A DNA stretch of 64,000 bases, taken from Vreelandella alkaliphila. Lineage in GTDB: Bacteria; Pseudomonadota; Gammaproteobacteria; Pseudomonadales; Halomonadaceae. The position numbers and the translations under genes are program-made. Location of the stretch: contig NZ_JABASV010000003.1 in the NCBI RefSeq assembly GCF_016107625.1, positions 186,001 through 250,000 of the forward strand, in the 5' to 3' direction. Positions within the stretch are counted from its first letter, which is position 1. Every line of letters begins with the position of its first letter. The notes under the pieces were generated by a model. The model had not been told where the DNA came from, ran no database searches, and was given only the letters and a program-made list of their open reading frames with translations. Below are positions 25,635 to 34,559 of the stretch, piece after piece.

Positions 25635-26920
25635 GTCCATTGATTACCTTGATTGGCAGTTTTCTGATTCTTATCGGCCTAAGTGTCCCTATCGCTTTTG
25701 CTATTGGTTTGGCTTCCATATTGACGATCATGCAATTGGGGCTGCCTTTAACCTCGGTCGTTAATCAGATGTTTGCCAGCATTAACTCATTCCCGTTACT
25801 GGCCGTGCCTTTCTTCCTATTGTTAGGGCGCCTGATGAACGACGGGGGCATCACCGACCGCCTGCTGCGCTTTGCGGATAGCACCGTTGGGCATGTTCGC
25901 GGCGGTCTGGGCCACATCAATGTCATGGTATCCATGATGTTCGCCAGCCTTTCGGGGTCTGCAGCTGCAGATACTGCCAGCGTGGGGGCGGTACTCATTC
26001 CGGCTATGAAGAAGTCGGGCTATCCCGCACCGTTTGCTGTGGCATTGACGGCCGCATCGTCCGTGCTGGGAGGGATCATTCCTCCCTCGATTCTCATGGT
26101 AATTTACGGTGCTTTTGGCAACGTATCCGTGGGTGCTCTGTTTATGGGTGGCATTCTGCCAGGGATACTCGTCGGTTTGATGCAGATGGGCTATGTGTAT
26201 TACATCGCGAGAAAGCACGATATTAAAGCAACGGGTAAGTTCTCTTTCCGCCAAATGGGGCGCACTGCGATCACCGCTGCTCCACCTATGGTGCTGCCGC
26301 TAGTGGTGCTAGGTGGCATCACCCTAGGCGTATTCACTGCCACGGAAGCCGCTTCGGTAGCGGTCTTAGTAGGCGTGTTGTTGGCCTTTGTTTTTTATCG
26401 AGCGATACGTTTTAGGCAGCTTCCCGGCATTTTGTCAGATTCGGTTGTAGCCTTTTCGTTACCGATGTTTGCTGTTGCTTCCGCAGGCATTATGGGGTGG
26501 CTGATTTCGTACTTGGGGATCGCTCAGGAGGTCGCTAACTTTATCCTCACCGTAACGCAATCGCGGGTGGGCATCATGCTGTTGGTGATGCTGTTCATGT
26601 TAGTGATTGGAACCGTCCTCAGCCCGGTGACGGCAGTTATTATTTTCCTCCCCATTATTCAGGGGCTGTGTATCGCAGCTGATATCAACCAGGTCCACAT
26701 GGCGCTGGTAGTGGTTTTATCGCTCACCTTAGGGTTGATTACTCCTCCCTATGGTATTTGTCTGCTTATCGCAACACAGATTGGCGAAGTTTCCATGCCG
26801 CGTGCTTTTATGGCAGTAATACCGCTAATAGTGCTCATTATGTCGATCATTATCGCCATGATACTACTGCCAAGCGTCTTTCTGTATTTACCGCAATTAG
26901 TGTTTCCAAAAGCGTTTTAG
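25631..26920 (+). CDS. TRAP transporter large permease (DctM type), second system
   Basis: A 429-residue membrane protein with about twelve helices, including FPLLAVPFFLLLGRLMNDGGITDRLL, SGSAAADTASVGAVLIPAMKKSGY, ASSVLGGIIPPSILMVIYGAFGNVSVGALFMGGILPG and TATEAASVAVLVG, all DctM hallmarks. It is coupled to dctQ and is the last gene of the cluster that begins with the Lrp-type regulator. It converges on azlD 15 bases later with no clear terminator between. Confidence 0.92.
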   Translation: MSPLITLIGSFLILIGLSVPIAFAIGLASILTIMQLGLPLTSVVNQMFASINSFPLLAVPFFLLLGRLMNDGGITDRLLRFADSTVGHVRGGLGHINVMVSMMFASLSGSAAADTASVGAVLIPAMKKSGYPAPFAVALTAASSVLGGIIPPSILMVIYGAFGNVSVGALFMGGILPGILVGLMQMGYVYYIARKHDIKATGKFSFRQMGRTAITAAPPMVLPLVVLGGITLGVFTATEAASVAVLVGVLLAFVFYRAIRFRQLPGILSDSVVAFSLPMFAVASAGIMGWLISYLGIAQEVANFILTVTQSRVGIMLLVMLFMLVIGTVLSPVTAVIIFLPIIQGLCIAADINQVHMALVVVLSLTLGLITPPYGICLLIATQIGEVSMPRAFMAVIPLIVLIMSIIIAMILLPSVFLYLPQLVFPKAF

Positions 26921-26935
26921 TAAGGTGGGGTAGCG

Positions 26936-27271
26936 TTATATTAGCGCTACCCCCACCTCTACGATGCCAAATACTGCCACCCCAGCAGCGACCGGCCAGC
27001 CCAAAGAGCGGAGCCGCGACCATACCCACAATGTGACGGCAAGACCGATAGCAGTGGCAATCCATGAAACGGCACTCGGGCTCACTGGCACGATAGAAAC
27101 ACCGAGCACAGCGGCGATCATCAGCGGGCCGAGAATACTTAGCCACTGAGGCATATTGTTAATGCCTGTCTCACTGTTTATACGGCGCTGCATCCATAGA
27201 AAAGGCACCACACGCATCAGCAGAGTACCTATCGCGGATATCATCACCGCTAACCACAACGCGCTACTCAT
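26936..27271 (-). CDS. azlD: AzlD-family branched-chain amino acid exporter subunit
   Basis: A 111-residue membrane protein with four hydrophobic helices. The conserved AzlD phrase MRVVPFLWMQRR near residue 20 and the ILGPLMIAAVLGV segment are visible. AzlD pairs with AzlC to export branched-chain amino acids or analogues. ATG 27271 overlaps the azlC stop by eight bases and is preceded by GGAGAGGA; the frame could extend seven codons upstream. Confidence 0.88.
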   Translation of the reverse strand: MSSALWLAVMISAIGTLLMRVVPFLWMQRRINSETGINNMPQWLSILGPLMIAAVLGVSIVPVSPSAVSWIATAIGLAVTLWVWSRLRSLGWPVAAGVAVFGIVEVGVALI

Positions 27272-27989
27272 TACTTCCTCTCCTTTTTTCAAACTTCACC
27301 AGGTAGAAGCACAGCGCGCCACAGGCAGCCGCCAATGGGATGGCCACATTGCCCCATCCAGTCAGCGTTAAACACAGTGCAGCAATGATGGTGAGTCCCA
27401 TTGCTACTGCCCAGCGTTTATCGGTAAAACGCGGAGCCACCATGGTGAGAAATAGTGCAGGCAGCGCGAAGGGCATAATTTCACCCAACAACGGCCAGCG
27501 GGCGGTAAATGTTTCGCCAGCGGTAGCCCCCACGGCAGTGCCCACTGCCCATGCTCCCCACGCCAGTAACGATGCACCTACAAACCAGCTAAAGCGCTTC
27601 GCGTCAGGCAGCTGCGGAAGCCTGGTTAATGCCAGAGCAAATACCTGGTCGGTTAGGCCGTGCATTAGCCATGGCCAGTGGCGGCTGCGTGGCAGCAGCT
27701 CGGCTAGGTTAGGGCCGTACACTACATGGCGCACATTAATCAGTAATGTCATTGCTACCACCAACCATAGTGGTGCGCCGGTGGCGATCATGCCCACGAA
27801 CAAAAACTGCGAAGCACCCGCGTAAATCAGCGCTGATATAGCTGTGGCTTCCCATGTGCTAAAGCCTGCTTGGCTAGCCACCAAACCAAACGATAGCGCC
27901 ACCGGTATGTAACCACCCAATAGCGGAATCGCTTCCCGCACGCCTTGCAGCGCGCTACGCCACGGCGAGTGGCTGACAAGTTGGTTCAT
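27264..27989 (-). CDS. azlC: AzlC-family branched-chain amino acid exporter subunit
   Basis: A 241-residue inner-membrane protein of the AzlC/YgaZ family. The features are IPLLGGYIPVALSFGLVASQAGFSTWEATAISALIYAGASQFLFVGMI and LLINVRHVVYGPNL. It forms the exporter with AzlD. The ATG overlaps the regulator stop (ATGA), so regulator, azlC and azlD form one leftward operon. Confidence 0.92.
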   Translation of the reverse strand: MNQLVSHSPWRSALQGVREAIPLLGGYIPVALSFGLVASQAGFSTWEATAISALIYAGASQFLFVGMIATGAPLWLVVAMTLLINVRHVVYGPNLAELLPRSRHWPWLMHGLTDQVFALALTRLPQLPDAKRFSWFVGASLLAWGAWAVGTAVGATAGETFTARWPLLGEIMPFALPALFLTMVAPRFTDKRWAVAMGLTIIAALCLTLTGWGNVAIPLAAACGALCFYLVKFEKRRGSNE

Positions 27990-28516
27990 GTTGCATCCCC
28001 CTGTTCGCCGTAAGTAATAGTGAGTAGCATGGTGGCCTCTTGGTCTTGGGTGCGGTAAAAGTGAGGCTTATCAGCGCTAAAGGTGATGCTTTCGCCAGGG
28101 GTTAGCGCAGTAACCGTCCCTTCTGGACCAGCTTCTAGCCAGCCGCTGATCAGGGTCAGCGTTTCTTGAGTGCCCTGGGTGTGAGCTTCGGCGTGGCGCA
28201 GGGTATGGGGAGCGCAGCGCATCCAGTAGGCATCTACCTGAGGCGAGCCTTTTCCTTGGTCAATTAACTGAACTTGTACGCCATCTTCACCTAAAGGCAC
28301 AGAGATAGGCGCGACCAGGGTGCCGAAGGGGACATTAAGCTGCACTGCTAACCGCCAGATGGTATCCAAGGTGGGGTTGCCATTACCTTGTTCCAGACGG
28401 CACAGATTCGATTTGGCAATGCCAGCGGCATTGGCTAGATAGGAGAGTGACCAGCCCCGCGCTTGGCGAAGGGATTGCAAATGCTGGCCTAGGGTACTTA
28501 GTGAGTGCTCATCCAT
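27986..28516 (-). CDS. XRE-family regulator with C-terminal cupin domain
   Basis: A 176-residue protein. The N-terminal HTH_3 domain (residues about 10-65: LRQARGWSLSYLANAAGIAKSNLCRLEQGNGNPTLDTIWRLAVQLNV) is followed by a cupin_2 beta-barrel (about 105-172, ESITFSADKPHFYRT). This PuuR-like layout suggests binding of a small amine or amino acid that controls DNA binding. It is the first gene of the azlCD operon. A long palindrome at 28524-28569, eight bases before its start, is the probable operator. Confidence 0.88.
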   Translation of the reverse strand: MDEHSLSTLGQHLQSLRQARGWSLSYLANAAGIAKSNLCRLEQGNGNPTLDTIWRLAVQLNVPFGTLVAPISVPLGEDGVQVQLIDQGKGSPQVDAYWMRCAPHTLRHAEAHTQGTQETLTLISGWLEAGPEGTVTALTPGESITFSADKPHFYRTQDQEATMLLTITYGEQGDAT

Positions 28517-28523
28517 TCTATTA

Positions 28524-28569
28524 TCTCGCTGTTCCTTTTATAGAACGTTCTATATAAGGAACAGCGAGA
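28524..28569 (-). promoter_or_regulatory. 46-bp palindrome, probable operator of the XRE-azlCD operon
   Basis: Two 23-base arms meet at AAC|GTT and pair at 22 of 23 positions (outer part TCTCGCTGTTCC / GGAACAGCGAGA). It lies between the sstT stop (28586) and the regulator start (28516). A TTGACT immediately upstream on the minus strand can be the -35 with TATAGA inside the palindrome as -10, so binding there would block transcription. As RNA the same sequence could also fold into a long hairpin. Confidence 0.75.
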
Positions 28570-28585
28570 AGTCAAACAAATTGCG

Positions 28586-29821
28586 TTATATCGTGTGGTC
28601 AGAGCCGGACTGTTGACGGGCTCGGCAGGCGGCAGCAGTGAACAGCACATCCGTTGAGGAATTCAGCGCGGTTTCGGTCGCGTCTTGTACCACGCTGATG
28701 ACAAAGCCAATCGCTACCGCCTGCATGGCGACTTCTGTTGGAATGCCAAACAGGTTGGCGGCCATCGGAATTAGCATCAGCGAACCACCGGCTACGCCTG
28801 AAACACCGCAGGCAGCCAGTGCAGACACCACGCACAGTAGTAGGGCAGTGGGGAAGTCGACGGTAATGCCTAGCGTATGGGTGGTCGCCAAGGTAATCAC
28901 CGTTATGGTGATAGCTGCACCACACATGTTGATCGTCGCGCCGAGCGGAATAGAAATAGCGTAGGTGTCGGCATCCAGTTTTAAACGGCGGCACAGCTCT
29001 AAATTTACGGGGATATTCGCCGCTGAGCTACGGGTGAAAAAGGCGGTGATGGCACTGCCGCGCAGGCAGGTAAACACCAGTGGGTAAGGGTTCTTACGGG
29101 TAGTGAGATAAACGAGCAGCGGATTGCTAACCAGAGCAACAAACAGCATACAGCCTACGATGACCCCTAGCAGTTGAGCGTAGTTGAGCAATGCCTCTAC
29201 CCCTGACTCTGCCAAGGTTCCCGCGACTAAGCCAAAGATGCCAATCGGCGCTAAGCGAATTACCAGCGTGACAATGCGGGTGACAGCAGTGGATAAATCG
29301 CTTAACGCTTGGCGGGTGGTGTCGCTGGCTTGGCGTAGCATTAAACCAAGGCCAATGGCCCATGCCAGAATAGCGATAAAGTTCGCTTCCATTAGCGCAC
29401 TTACCGGGTTAGCCACCGCATTTAATAACAGGTCCCTTAGAACGCTAAAAATATCCCCAGGAGGATTGCCGTCAATTTGCCCCGCATTCAATGAAAGTTC
29501 GGTAGGGAACAGAAAGCTTGCCGCCACTGCAATTAGCGCAGCGATTAATGTGCCTACCACATACAGTATGAGCACGGGGCGAATGTGAGTTGGTTGACCT
29601 TTCTTGTGTGCAGCGATGGCAGCGGTAACCAGCACAAAAACTAAAATAGGGGCCACTGCTTGCAGAGCGGCAATAAATAGCTGGCCAAGCAGTGCCACAT
29701 TGCCTGCAATGTCCGGTGTGAAAAGGGCGATGAATACCCCGGCAACAATGCCAATTAAAATCTGCGGGATAAGGCCCAGCCGGAAAAGTGGCTGAAACAC
29801 GGTGTAGACGGTGGCAATCAT
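28586..29821 (-). CDS. sstT: Serine/threonine:Na+ symporter SstT (DAACS family)
   Basis: 411 residues, about nine membrane helices plus re-entrant loops. Family motifs include [23 protein letters not shown] (the serine-rich re-entrant loop), [28 protein letters not shown] and [16 protein letters not shown]. SstT takes up L-serine and L-threonine with Na+. The frame runs upstream to 29953, but ATG 29821 ([10 protein letters not shown]) with GAGAG upstream gives the usual length of about 410. It ends 70 bases before the XRE regulator on the same strand. Confidence 0.92.
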   Translation of the reverse strand: MIATVYTVFQPLFRLGLIPQILIGIVAGVFIALFTPDIAGNVALLGQLFIAALQAVAPILVFVLVTAAIAAHKKGQPTHIRPVLILYVVGTLIAALIAVAASFLFPTELSLNAGQIDGNPPGDIFSVLRDLLLNAVANPVSALMEANFIAILAWAIGLGLMLRQASDTTRQALSDLSTAVTRIVTLVIRLAPIGIFGLVAGTLAESGVEALLNYAQLLGVIVGCMLFVALVSNPLLVYLTTRKNPYPLVFTCLRGSAITAFFTRSSAANIPVNLELCRRLKLDADTYAISIPLGATINMCGAAITITVITLATTHTLGITVDFPTALLLCVVSALAACGVSGVAGGSLMLIPMAANLFGIPTEVAMQAVAIGFVISVVQDATETALNSSTDVLFTAAACRARQQSGSDHTI

Positions 29822-30065
29822 TGCGCGACTCTCAGGTAGTAGAAGGGGAAACGTTGCGGCGATAGGCCGTGGACGTGCCTGAAAGGGGCAGCATTCTACC
29901 AGCTGTGAGTATCTCGCGGGCAGTTGTATGAAAAACTTGGGGAGGGCGCCCAATTAGATAAGTAACTGACGATATAATGTGCTGATCGCTATGTTTTGAT
30001 CTTGGCGATACCTACGTTGCAATCTATCGCTTCTCTTAAAAGAGAAAAGAACAGGAAACTTATCA

Positions 30066-30395
30066 ATGCGCATTAAAGTGTTATTCGCTGCACTGCTGAT
30101 ACTGTGTAGCTCTTCGCTTGCAATGGCTGCCGACTACTACATCGATATCACTAATCGTACGGGCTATATCTTGTATTACATGTATATAAGCCCAACAGAT
30201 TCGAAAAGCTGGGAAGAGGATGTGCTCGGCAATGATGTTCTGATGGATGGTGATACTCAGCGGGTGACGATTACGGGATATGACAGTCCTATCTTCGATA
30301 TTCGTTTGGTCGATGAAGACGACGACAGCTATACCTTCTGGAAGGTAGATGTATCTACCCGGGATCTTGTGGTTACGCTAGATGATTTAGACTGA
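30066..30395 (+). CDS. Small exported acidic protein of unknown function
   Basis: 109 residues with a clear signal peptide (about 1-21, ending SLAMA-A), so the mature protein is about 88 residues and strongly acidic (DEDDD and DDLD stretches). The motif DITNRTGYILYYMYISPTDSKSWEEDVLG recurs in small periplasmic proteins of proteobacteria that I recall only as hypothetical. It may be a beta-sandwich. It stands alone with a good RBS (AGGAAAC) and its own terminator. No function can be assigned. Confidence 0.75.
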   Translation: MRIKVLFAALLILCSSSLAMAADYYIDITNRTGYILYYMYISPTDSKSWEEDVLGNDVLMDGDTQRVTITGYDSPIFDIRLVDEDDDSYTFWKVDVSTRDLVVTLDDLD

Positions 30396-30407
30396 TAAAA
30401 AACTCCC

Positions 30408-30470
30408 AACGGTTTGCCTCCCCTAACAGCGCCCTTGCTGATGATTCTTCGGGATAGAGGCAAGCCGTTT
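30408..30470 (+). terminator. Probable terminator after the small exported protein
   Basis: Arms AACGGTTTGCCTC (30408-30420) and GAGGCAAGCCGTT (30457-30469) pair with one G-T wobble around a long 36-base loop and are followed by TTTTG. It lies between this gene and the convergent GH94 gene. Confidence 0.6.
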
Positions 30471-30515
30471 TGTTGAGCACTCCGTGTTATCAGCGTTTAA
30501 CGCCACATAACATTG

Positions 30516-33500
30516 TCATGATGCAGGGGCACATCGACGGATAACTATCTCTAGTTGATGATGCTGACTATCTAGTGGCACTCGAATGGGCATGCCAACC
30601 TCCGTTTCTGCTAAGCAAACGTCATCCAGTGTTGCAGTGAGGGCTTGGCTTAGGAGGGGTTGGCTTAAGAGATTCTGACTTAACGTCGCTGGAGAAGCTT
30701 GCGCGTTGATCACCTTGATATGATAGTGCGATTGGGCAAGGGTAATGTCAGCAGTAAAATGCGGCCAGCTCGCTGGCAGGCAGGGATAAATGACCAGCCA
30801 GCTAGCTTCCCGGCGAATGCCTAAAATACCCTCCATACCGGCTTGATACATCCAACCGGCGGCGCCGGTATACCATGTCCAACCTCCTCGTCCCACATGG
30901 GGCGCCACAGAATACACATCAGCAGCGACCACATAAGGCTCAACGCGATAGCGGATAGCCGCTTCCGTGGTGGTGGCATGGTTGATGGGGTTAAGCAGTG
31001 TAAACAGCTGATATGCCTTGTCACCTTCACCCAGTTGGGTAAAGGCCAAAATTGCCCACATTGATGCATGGCTATACTGTCCGCCGTTTTCGCGCATTCC
31101 AGGTGGATAGCCGCTTATATAGCCGGGATCCTGCTTCGGGTGATTAAAGGGAGGCCAAAAGAGCAGCGCTAACTGCTGGTCGTGCAGAATAAGTTCGCGC
31201 TCCAGCGAGTGCATTGCGAGCGTCGACCGCTGAGGGTCGCTGGCGCCGGAAAGCACCGCCCATGATTGGGCGATGGAATCAATCTGGCATGCATCGCTTT
31301 GTTTGCTGCCTAGCCAGCTGCCGTTGTCGTAGGTCGCCCGGCGATACCACTGGCCATCCCAAGCGCTGTTTTCAATTGCTATGCGTAGCGCCTGAGCATG
31401 TTCATACCAACGAGCGGCGCGTTGAGGATCATCTGAGTGGCAGGCTTGGGCCTCGCGCTGCTCGGCAATTGGCGCAAAGTGATGAAGTGTTTTAAGCAGC
31501 AACCAGCCTAGCCATACACTTTCTCCCTTGCCCCCAGCACCCACGCGGTTCATACCGTCATTCCAATCCCCGCCGCCTATCAGCGGCAAACCATGTTCAC
31601 CCAGTTGCGAAAGGGTAATATCCAGTCCGCGTGCGCAGTGTTCAAACAGTGGGGCGGTTTCCAGCGAGGTGGTTGGCTGGAAAAAGTGTTCGTGCTCATG
31701 CGATGACAACTGCGCGCCGTCTAAAAAGCTCACCGGCTCATCAAGCACTGCTATGTCCTGGGTTGTTGCGAGATAACGCGCGCAGGCGTAAGCCAACCAA
31801 ACCCGGTCGTCAGAGATGCGCGTGCGCACGCCTTGTCCGGAATGTGGCAACCACCAGTGCTGTACATCGCCTTCAGGGAATTGACGTGAAGCTGCTCGCA
31901 GTAAATGTTGGCGCGTTGTAGCGGCGTTGCTAAACGTCAATGCCATGCAATCTTGCAACTGATCGCGGAAGCCATAGGCGCCGCTGGCTTGGTAAAACGC
32001 TGAGCGAGCCGTTAAACGGCAGGCGATGGTCTGATACAGCAACCAGCCGTTTAGCATGATGTCCATCGCCCGATCAGGTGTTTTGACCTGGATGGCATTG
32101 AGCTGCGTGTTCCAATGGTCATGAATGTTGGCAAGCTCTGCATCAATGTCAGCATCACGAAAACGGGTAATCAGCCTCGTAACGTCGTCATTGGAGCCAC
32201 CCTGACCAAGCAATACGATAATGTCGGCTGTTTCTCCTGGGGCTAGCGTCACGGGACGCTGAAGAGCGGCGCAGGGGTCTAGTCCCGCGCCTAACGTACC
32301 GGAAAGTGGCGTTTTACAGCGTAACCCAGCCGGTTCGGCCAGGTTTTTGCCATAACCGATAAACTCGCTGCGATTGCCAGTCCATTGCGTAGGTGGCTCG
32401 CCAATATCGAGAAAAGCCACTTGGCCTGGGAAGTCGGCATTCCATGGATTGGTAACTAACAACGCACCGCTTTCTGGTGCTTGCGACGTAATCAGGAAGG
32501 GAGCTGATGCGCTGCGCGACGTGCCCAAAACCCACTCTGCATAAGCGGTCACAGAGAGCTTGCGTGTCCGGTTTGAATGATTAGTCAGTCTCAGCCGTGA
32601 GATGCGCAACGGGGCATCCAGGGGCACAAAGTGCAACAGTTCTAAGCTGAGCTCGTCATTCTGATGTTCAAATTGGCTATAGCCAAAGCCATGACGCGCA
32701 ACGTAGCGGCCTGAGTCACGTATCGGGCTTGCCGTTGCGGTATAAAGCTCGAACGTCTCTTCATCTCGGACGTAAACAGCATCTCCGCTTGGGTCAATGA
32801 CGGGGTCATTACTCCAGGGTGTCAGCTGGTTTTCTCGGCTGCTGTCTGCCAATAGATAGCCAGCGCCCTCTGCCGATACTTGAAAGCCGAACTGTTGATT
32901 GGCAATGACATTAATCCATGGCGCAGGCGTTGAACTGCCCGCTTCTAGGATGGTGACATACTCTCGTCCTTGCTTTGCAAACCCGCCCCAACCATTAAAA
33001 AGCTCGAGTGTAGGCCGCTTAAGTTGGCGAGGAGTATGAGCCTTATCTATCAACGGTCTGGGAAGGGCGCGTTTAGTAATGGCAAGCGGAGGCTTGGCGG
33101 TGCTCTGACCAGACAACATAACAGACAGCTGATCGGCAATTGATCCTCGGTGCGCTATCAGCACCACGCGAGCAATTGATAGCAGCTGAGAGCGTGACTG
33201 GGCGCTTGCTAAGTCGGCGCGTAGGGCATAAACCGTTCCCTGGGCATAGCCATTGTGAAGCCGGGGTCTTGCTTGGCTGCTGAGAATCGTGGCTTCAATG
33301 GCTTGCTGTAGATCTTGAATATAAGAGGAGGCACGCTCATTGATGATGACGATATCGACTTCGAGACGTTTCATGCGCCAATACTCATGGGCGCGAAGTA
33401 ATTGATGCAATTGTGGCAAATCGTCAGTGGATTCAATCCGCAGCAATACGATGGGTAAATCACCGGAGATCCCGTGTTGCCATAGCAACGACTGTTGAGC

Positions 33501-34556
33501 TGCGCCGCTTTGAATCGTTTTCTGGGGTGCCCTAAAGCGTGCGTCGGGATAGAGCAGTGGGGCAGCCAGCCGCTGAAAGTCGGCGGCCTCCTCTGGCTGA
33601 GTACCCAAATGACGTAGCTGCACTTGCGCTTGAGTCCAGGCGAGCATTTTTGCTCGCTCAAAGGCGCTAACATCATGATGCTTATCAATGAGATCCATCA
33701 GCGCCTCGCGTGAGCCGGCAACAACCGTCCAGTAAGCGATGCGGGCGGCTTTTCCTGGTGCGATTCGCAGGCAGTAGCGCGATGCAAAAATAGGGTCAAT
33801 AACACTGCCTACCGTGCCTGATAAATGCTGGCCTTCAGAAAGTGCCGTTGCTGTGGAAATACGGTTGCCTCGGCCAATAAATTGCTCGCGGTCGGTTTCA
33901 TATTGGAAATCTCCCACAGTATCGCCTTCCACTACGGCGAAGTGAGCTGCCCACACTTGCGCTTCGCTGGGGTCCCGCCGCCGACGGGTGGCGATTAGCG
34001 CATTGAATGCTGGAAGGTATTCAGTAACCACGAACATTTTGGCAAAGCTAGGATGGGCGTTGTCGGTACTCGGCGTGGTGAGTACTAATTCTGCATAAGC
34101 CGTAACATCAATGTCGCAGGTTTGGCGTCCATTGTTGGTCAGTGTTAGCAAGCGTACTTCGCTGTCATCTTCCCCAGATACCAGGATGTCTAAGTGACTG
34201 GCAATAGATTCGTGCCGATGGTCATAGCGAGCATAATCTTCAGCAAATAACACGTGATTGTCGTCGTTATTCGTGCCGGTATGTGATTCCAGTGATTGTC
34301 CTGTTGCACTCCAAACGCTTGGACGTCGCGTATCGCGGAGAAAAATAACGCTTCCCCAGTGATCGCGTGTGGTATCTGGTTGCCAGCGAGTGATGGCAAG
34401 GTTGTGCCATCGGCTGTAGCCGCCACCTGTTGCGGTCAACATGACAGAGTAGTTGCCGTTTGAGAGCAGGTGAGTCACCGGAGGTCCGTTGACGCCGGTT
34501 GATAGCCGGCGCACGGTTTGTGCTTCGTTGATGGTTTGGCTAGCGGTTGATTTCAC
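30516..34556 (-). CDS. ndvB: Cyclic beta-1,2-glucan synthase, C-terminal half (GH94 phosphorylase-like part)
   Basis: 1346 residues with two carbohydrate-binding/GH94-type segments. The first (about 20-290) starts THLLSNGNYSVMLTATGGGYSRW, the second repeats the pattern near residue 530. The catalytic (alpha/alpha)6 barrel follows, with GGDWNDGMNRVG (conserved Asp of GH94) and HVGRGGWTWYTGAAGWMYQ. In NdvB this part controls glucan chain length by phosphorolysis. The start is GTG 34556, reached two codons after an in-frame TAA that ends the N-terminal half; the reading frame is continuous across that stop (TAA GAG GTG AAA). If translated separately, GAGGTG also supplies a ribosome-binding-like sequence, though too close. 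In relatives the two halves form one chain of about 2,800 residues. Confidence 0.85.
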   Translation of the reverse strand: MKSTASQTINEAQTVRRLSTGVNGPPVTHLLSNGNYSVMLTATGGGYSRWHNLAITRWQPDTTRDHWGSVIFLRDTRRPSVWSATGQSLESHTGTNNDDNHVLFAEDYARYDHRHESIASHLDILVSGEDDSEVRLLTLTNNGRQTCDIDVTAYAELVLTTPSTDNAHPSFAKMFVVTEYLPAFNALIATRRRRDPSEAQVWAAHFAVVEGDTVGDFQYETDREQFIGRGNRISTATALSEGQHLSGTVGSVIDPIFASRYCLRIAPGKAARIAYWTVVAGSREALMDLIDKHHDVSAFERAKMLAWTQAQVQLRHLGTQPEEAADFQRLAAPLLYPDARFRAPQKTIQSGAAQQSLLWQHGISGDLPIVLLRIESTDDLPQLHQLLRAHEYWRMKRLEVDIVIINERASSYIQDLQQAIEATILSSQARPRLHNGYAQGTVYALRADLASAQSRSQLLSIARVVLIAHRGSIADQLSVMLSGQSTAKPPLAITKRALPRPLIDKAHTPRQLKRPTLELFNGWGGFAKQGREYVTILEAGSSTPAPWINVIANQQFGFQVSAEGAGYLLADSSRENQLTPWSNDPVIDPSGDAVYVRDEETFELYTATASPIRDSGRYVARHGFGYSQFEHQNDELSLELLHFVPLDAPLRISRLRLTNHSNRTRKLSVTAYAEWVLGTSRSASAPFLITSQAPESGALLVTNPWNADFPGQVAFLDIGEPPTQWTGNRSEFIGYGKNLAEPAGLRCKTPLSGTLGAGLDPCAALQRPVTLAPGETADIIVLLGQGGSNDDVTRLITRFRDADIDAELANIHDHWNTQLNAIQVKTPDRAMDIMLNGWLLYQTIACRLTARSAFYQASGAYGFRDQLQDCMALTFSNAATTRQHLLRAASRQFPEGDVQHWWLPHSGQGVRTRISDDRVWLAYACARYLATTQDIAVLDEPVSFLDGAQLSSHEHEHFFQPTTSLETAPLFEHCARGLDITLSQLGEHGLPLIGGGDWNDGMNRVGAGGKGESVWLGWLLLKTLHHFAPIAEQREAQACHSDDPQRAARWYEHAQALRIAIENSAWDGQWYRRATYDNGSWLGSKQSDACQIDSIAQSWAVLSGASDPQRSTLAMHSLERELILHDQQLALLFWPPFNHPKQDPGYISGYPPGMRENGGQYSHASMWAILAFTQLGEGDKAYQLFTLLNPINHATTTEAAIRYRVEPYVVAADVYSVAPHVGRGGWTWYTGAAGWMYQAGMEGILGIRREASWLVIYPCLPASWPHFTADITLAQSHYHIKVINAQASPATLSQNLLSQPLLSQALTATLDDVCLAETEVGMPIRVPLDSQHHQLEIVIRRCAPAS

Positions 34557-34559
34557 CTC

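Noticed and set aside
27340..27825. A 161-codon plus-strand ORF inside azlC.
   Set aside because: It is an antisense shadow of a well-supported membrane protein gene; the composition follows from the opposite strand's codons.
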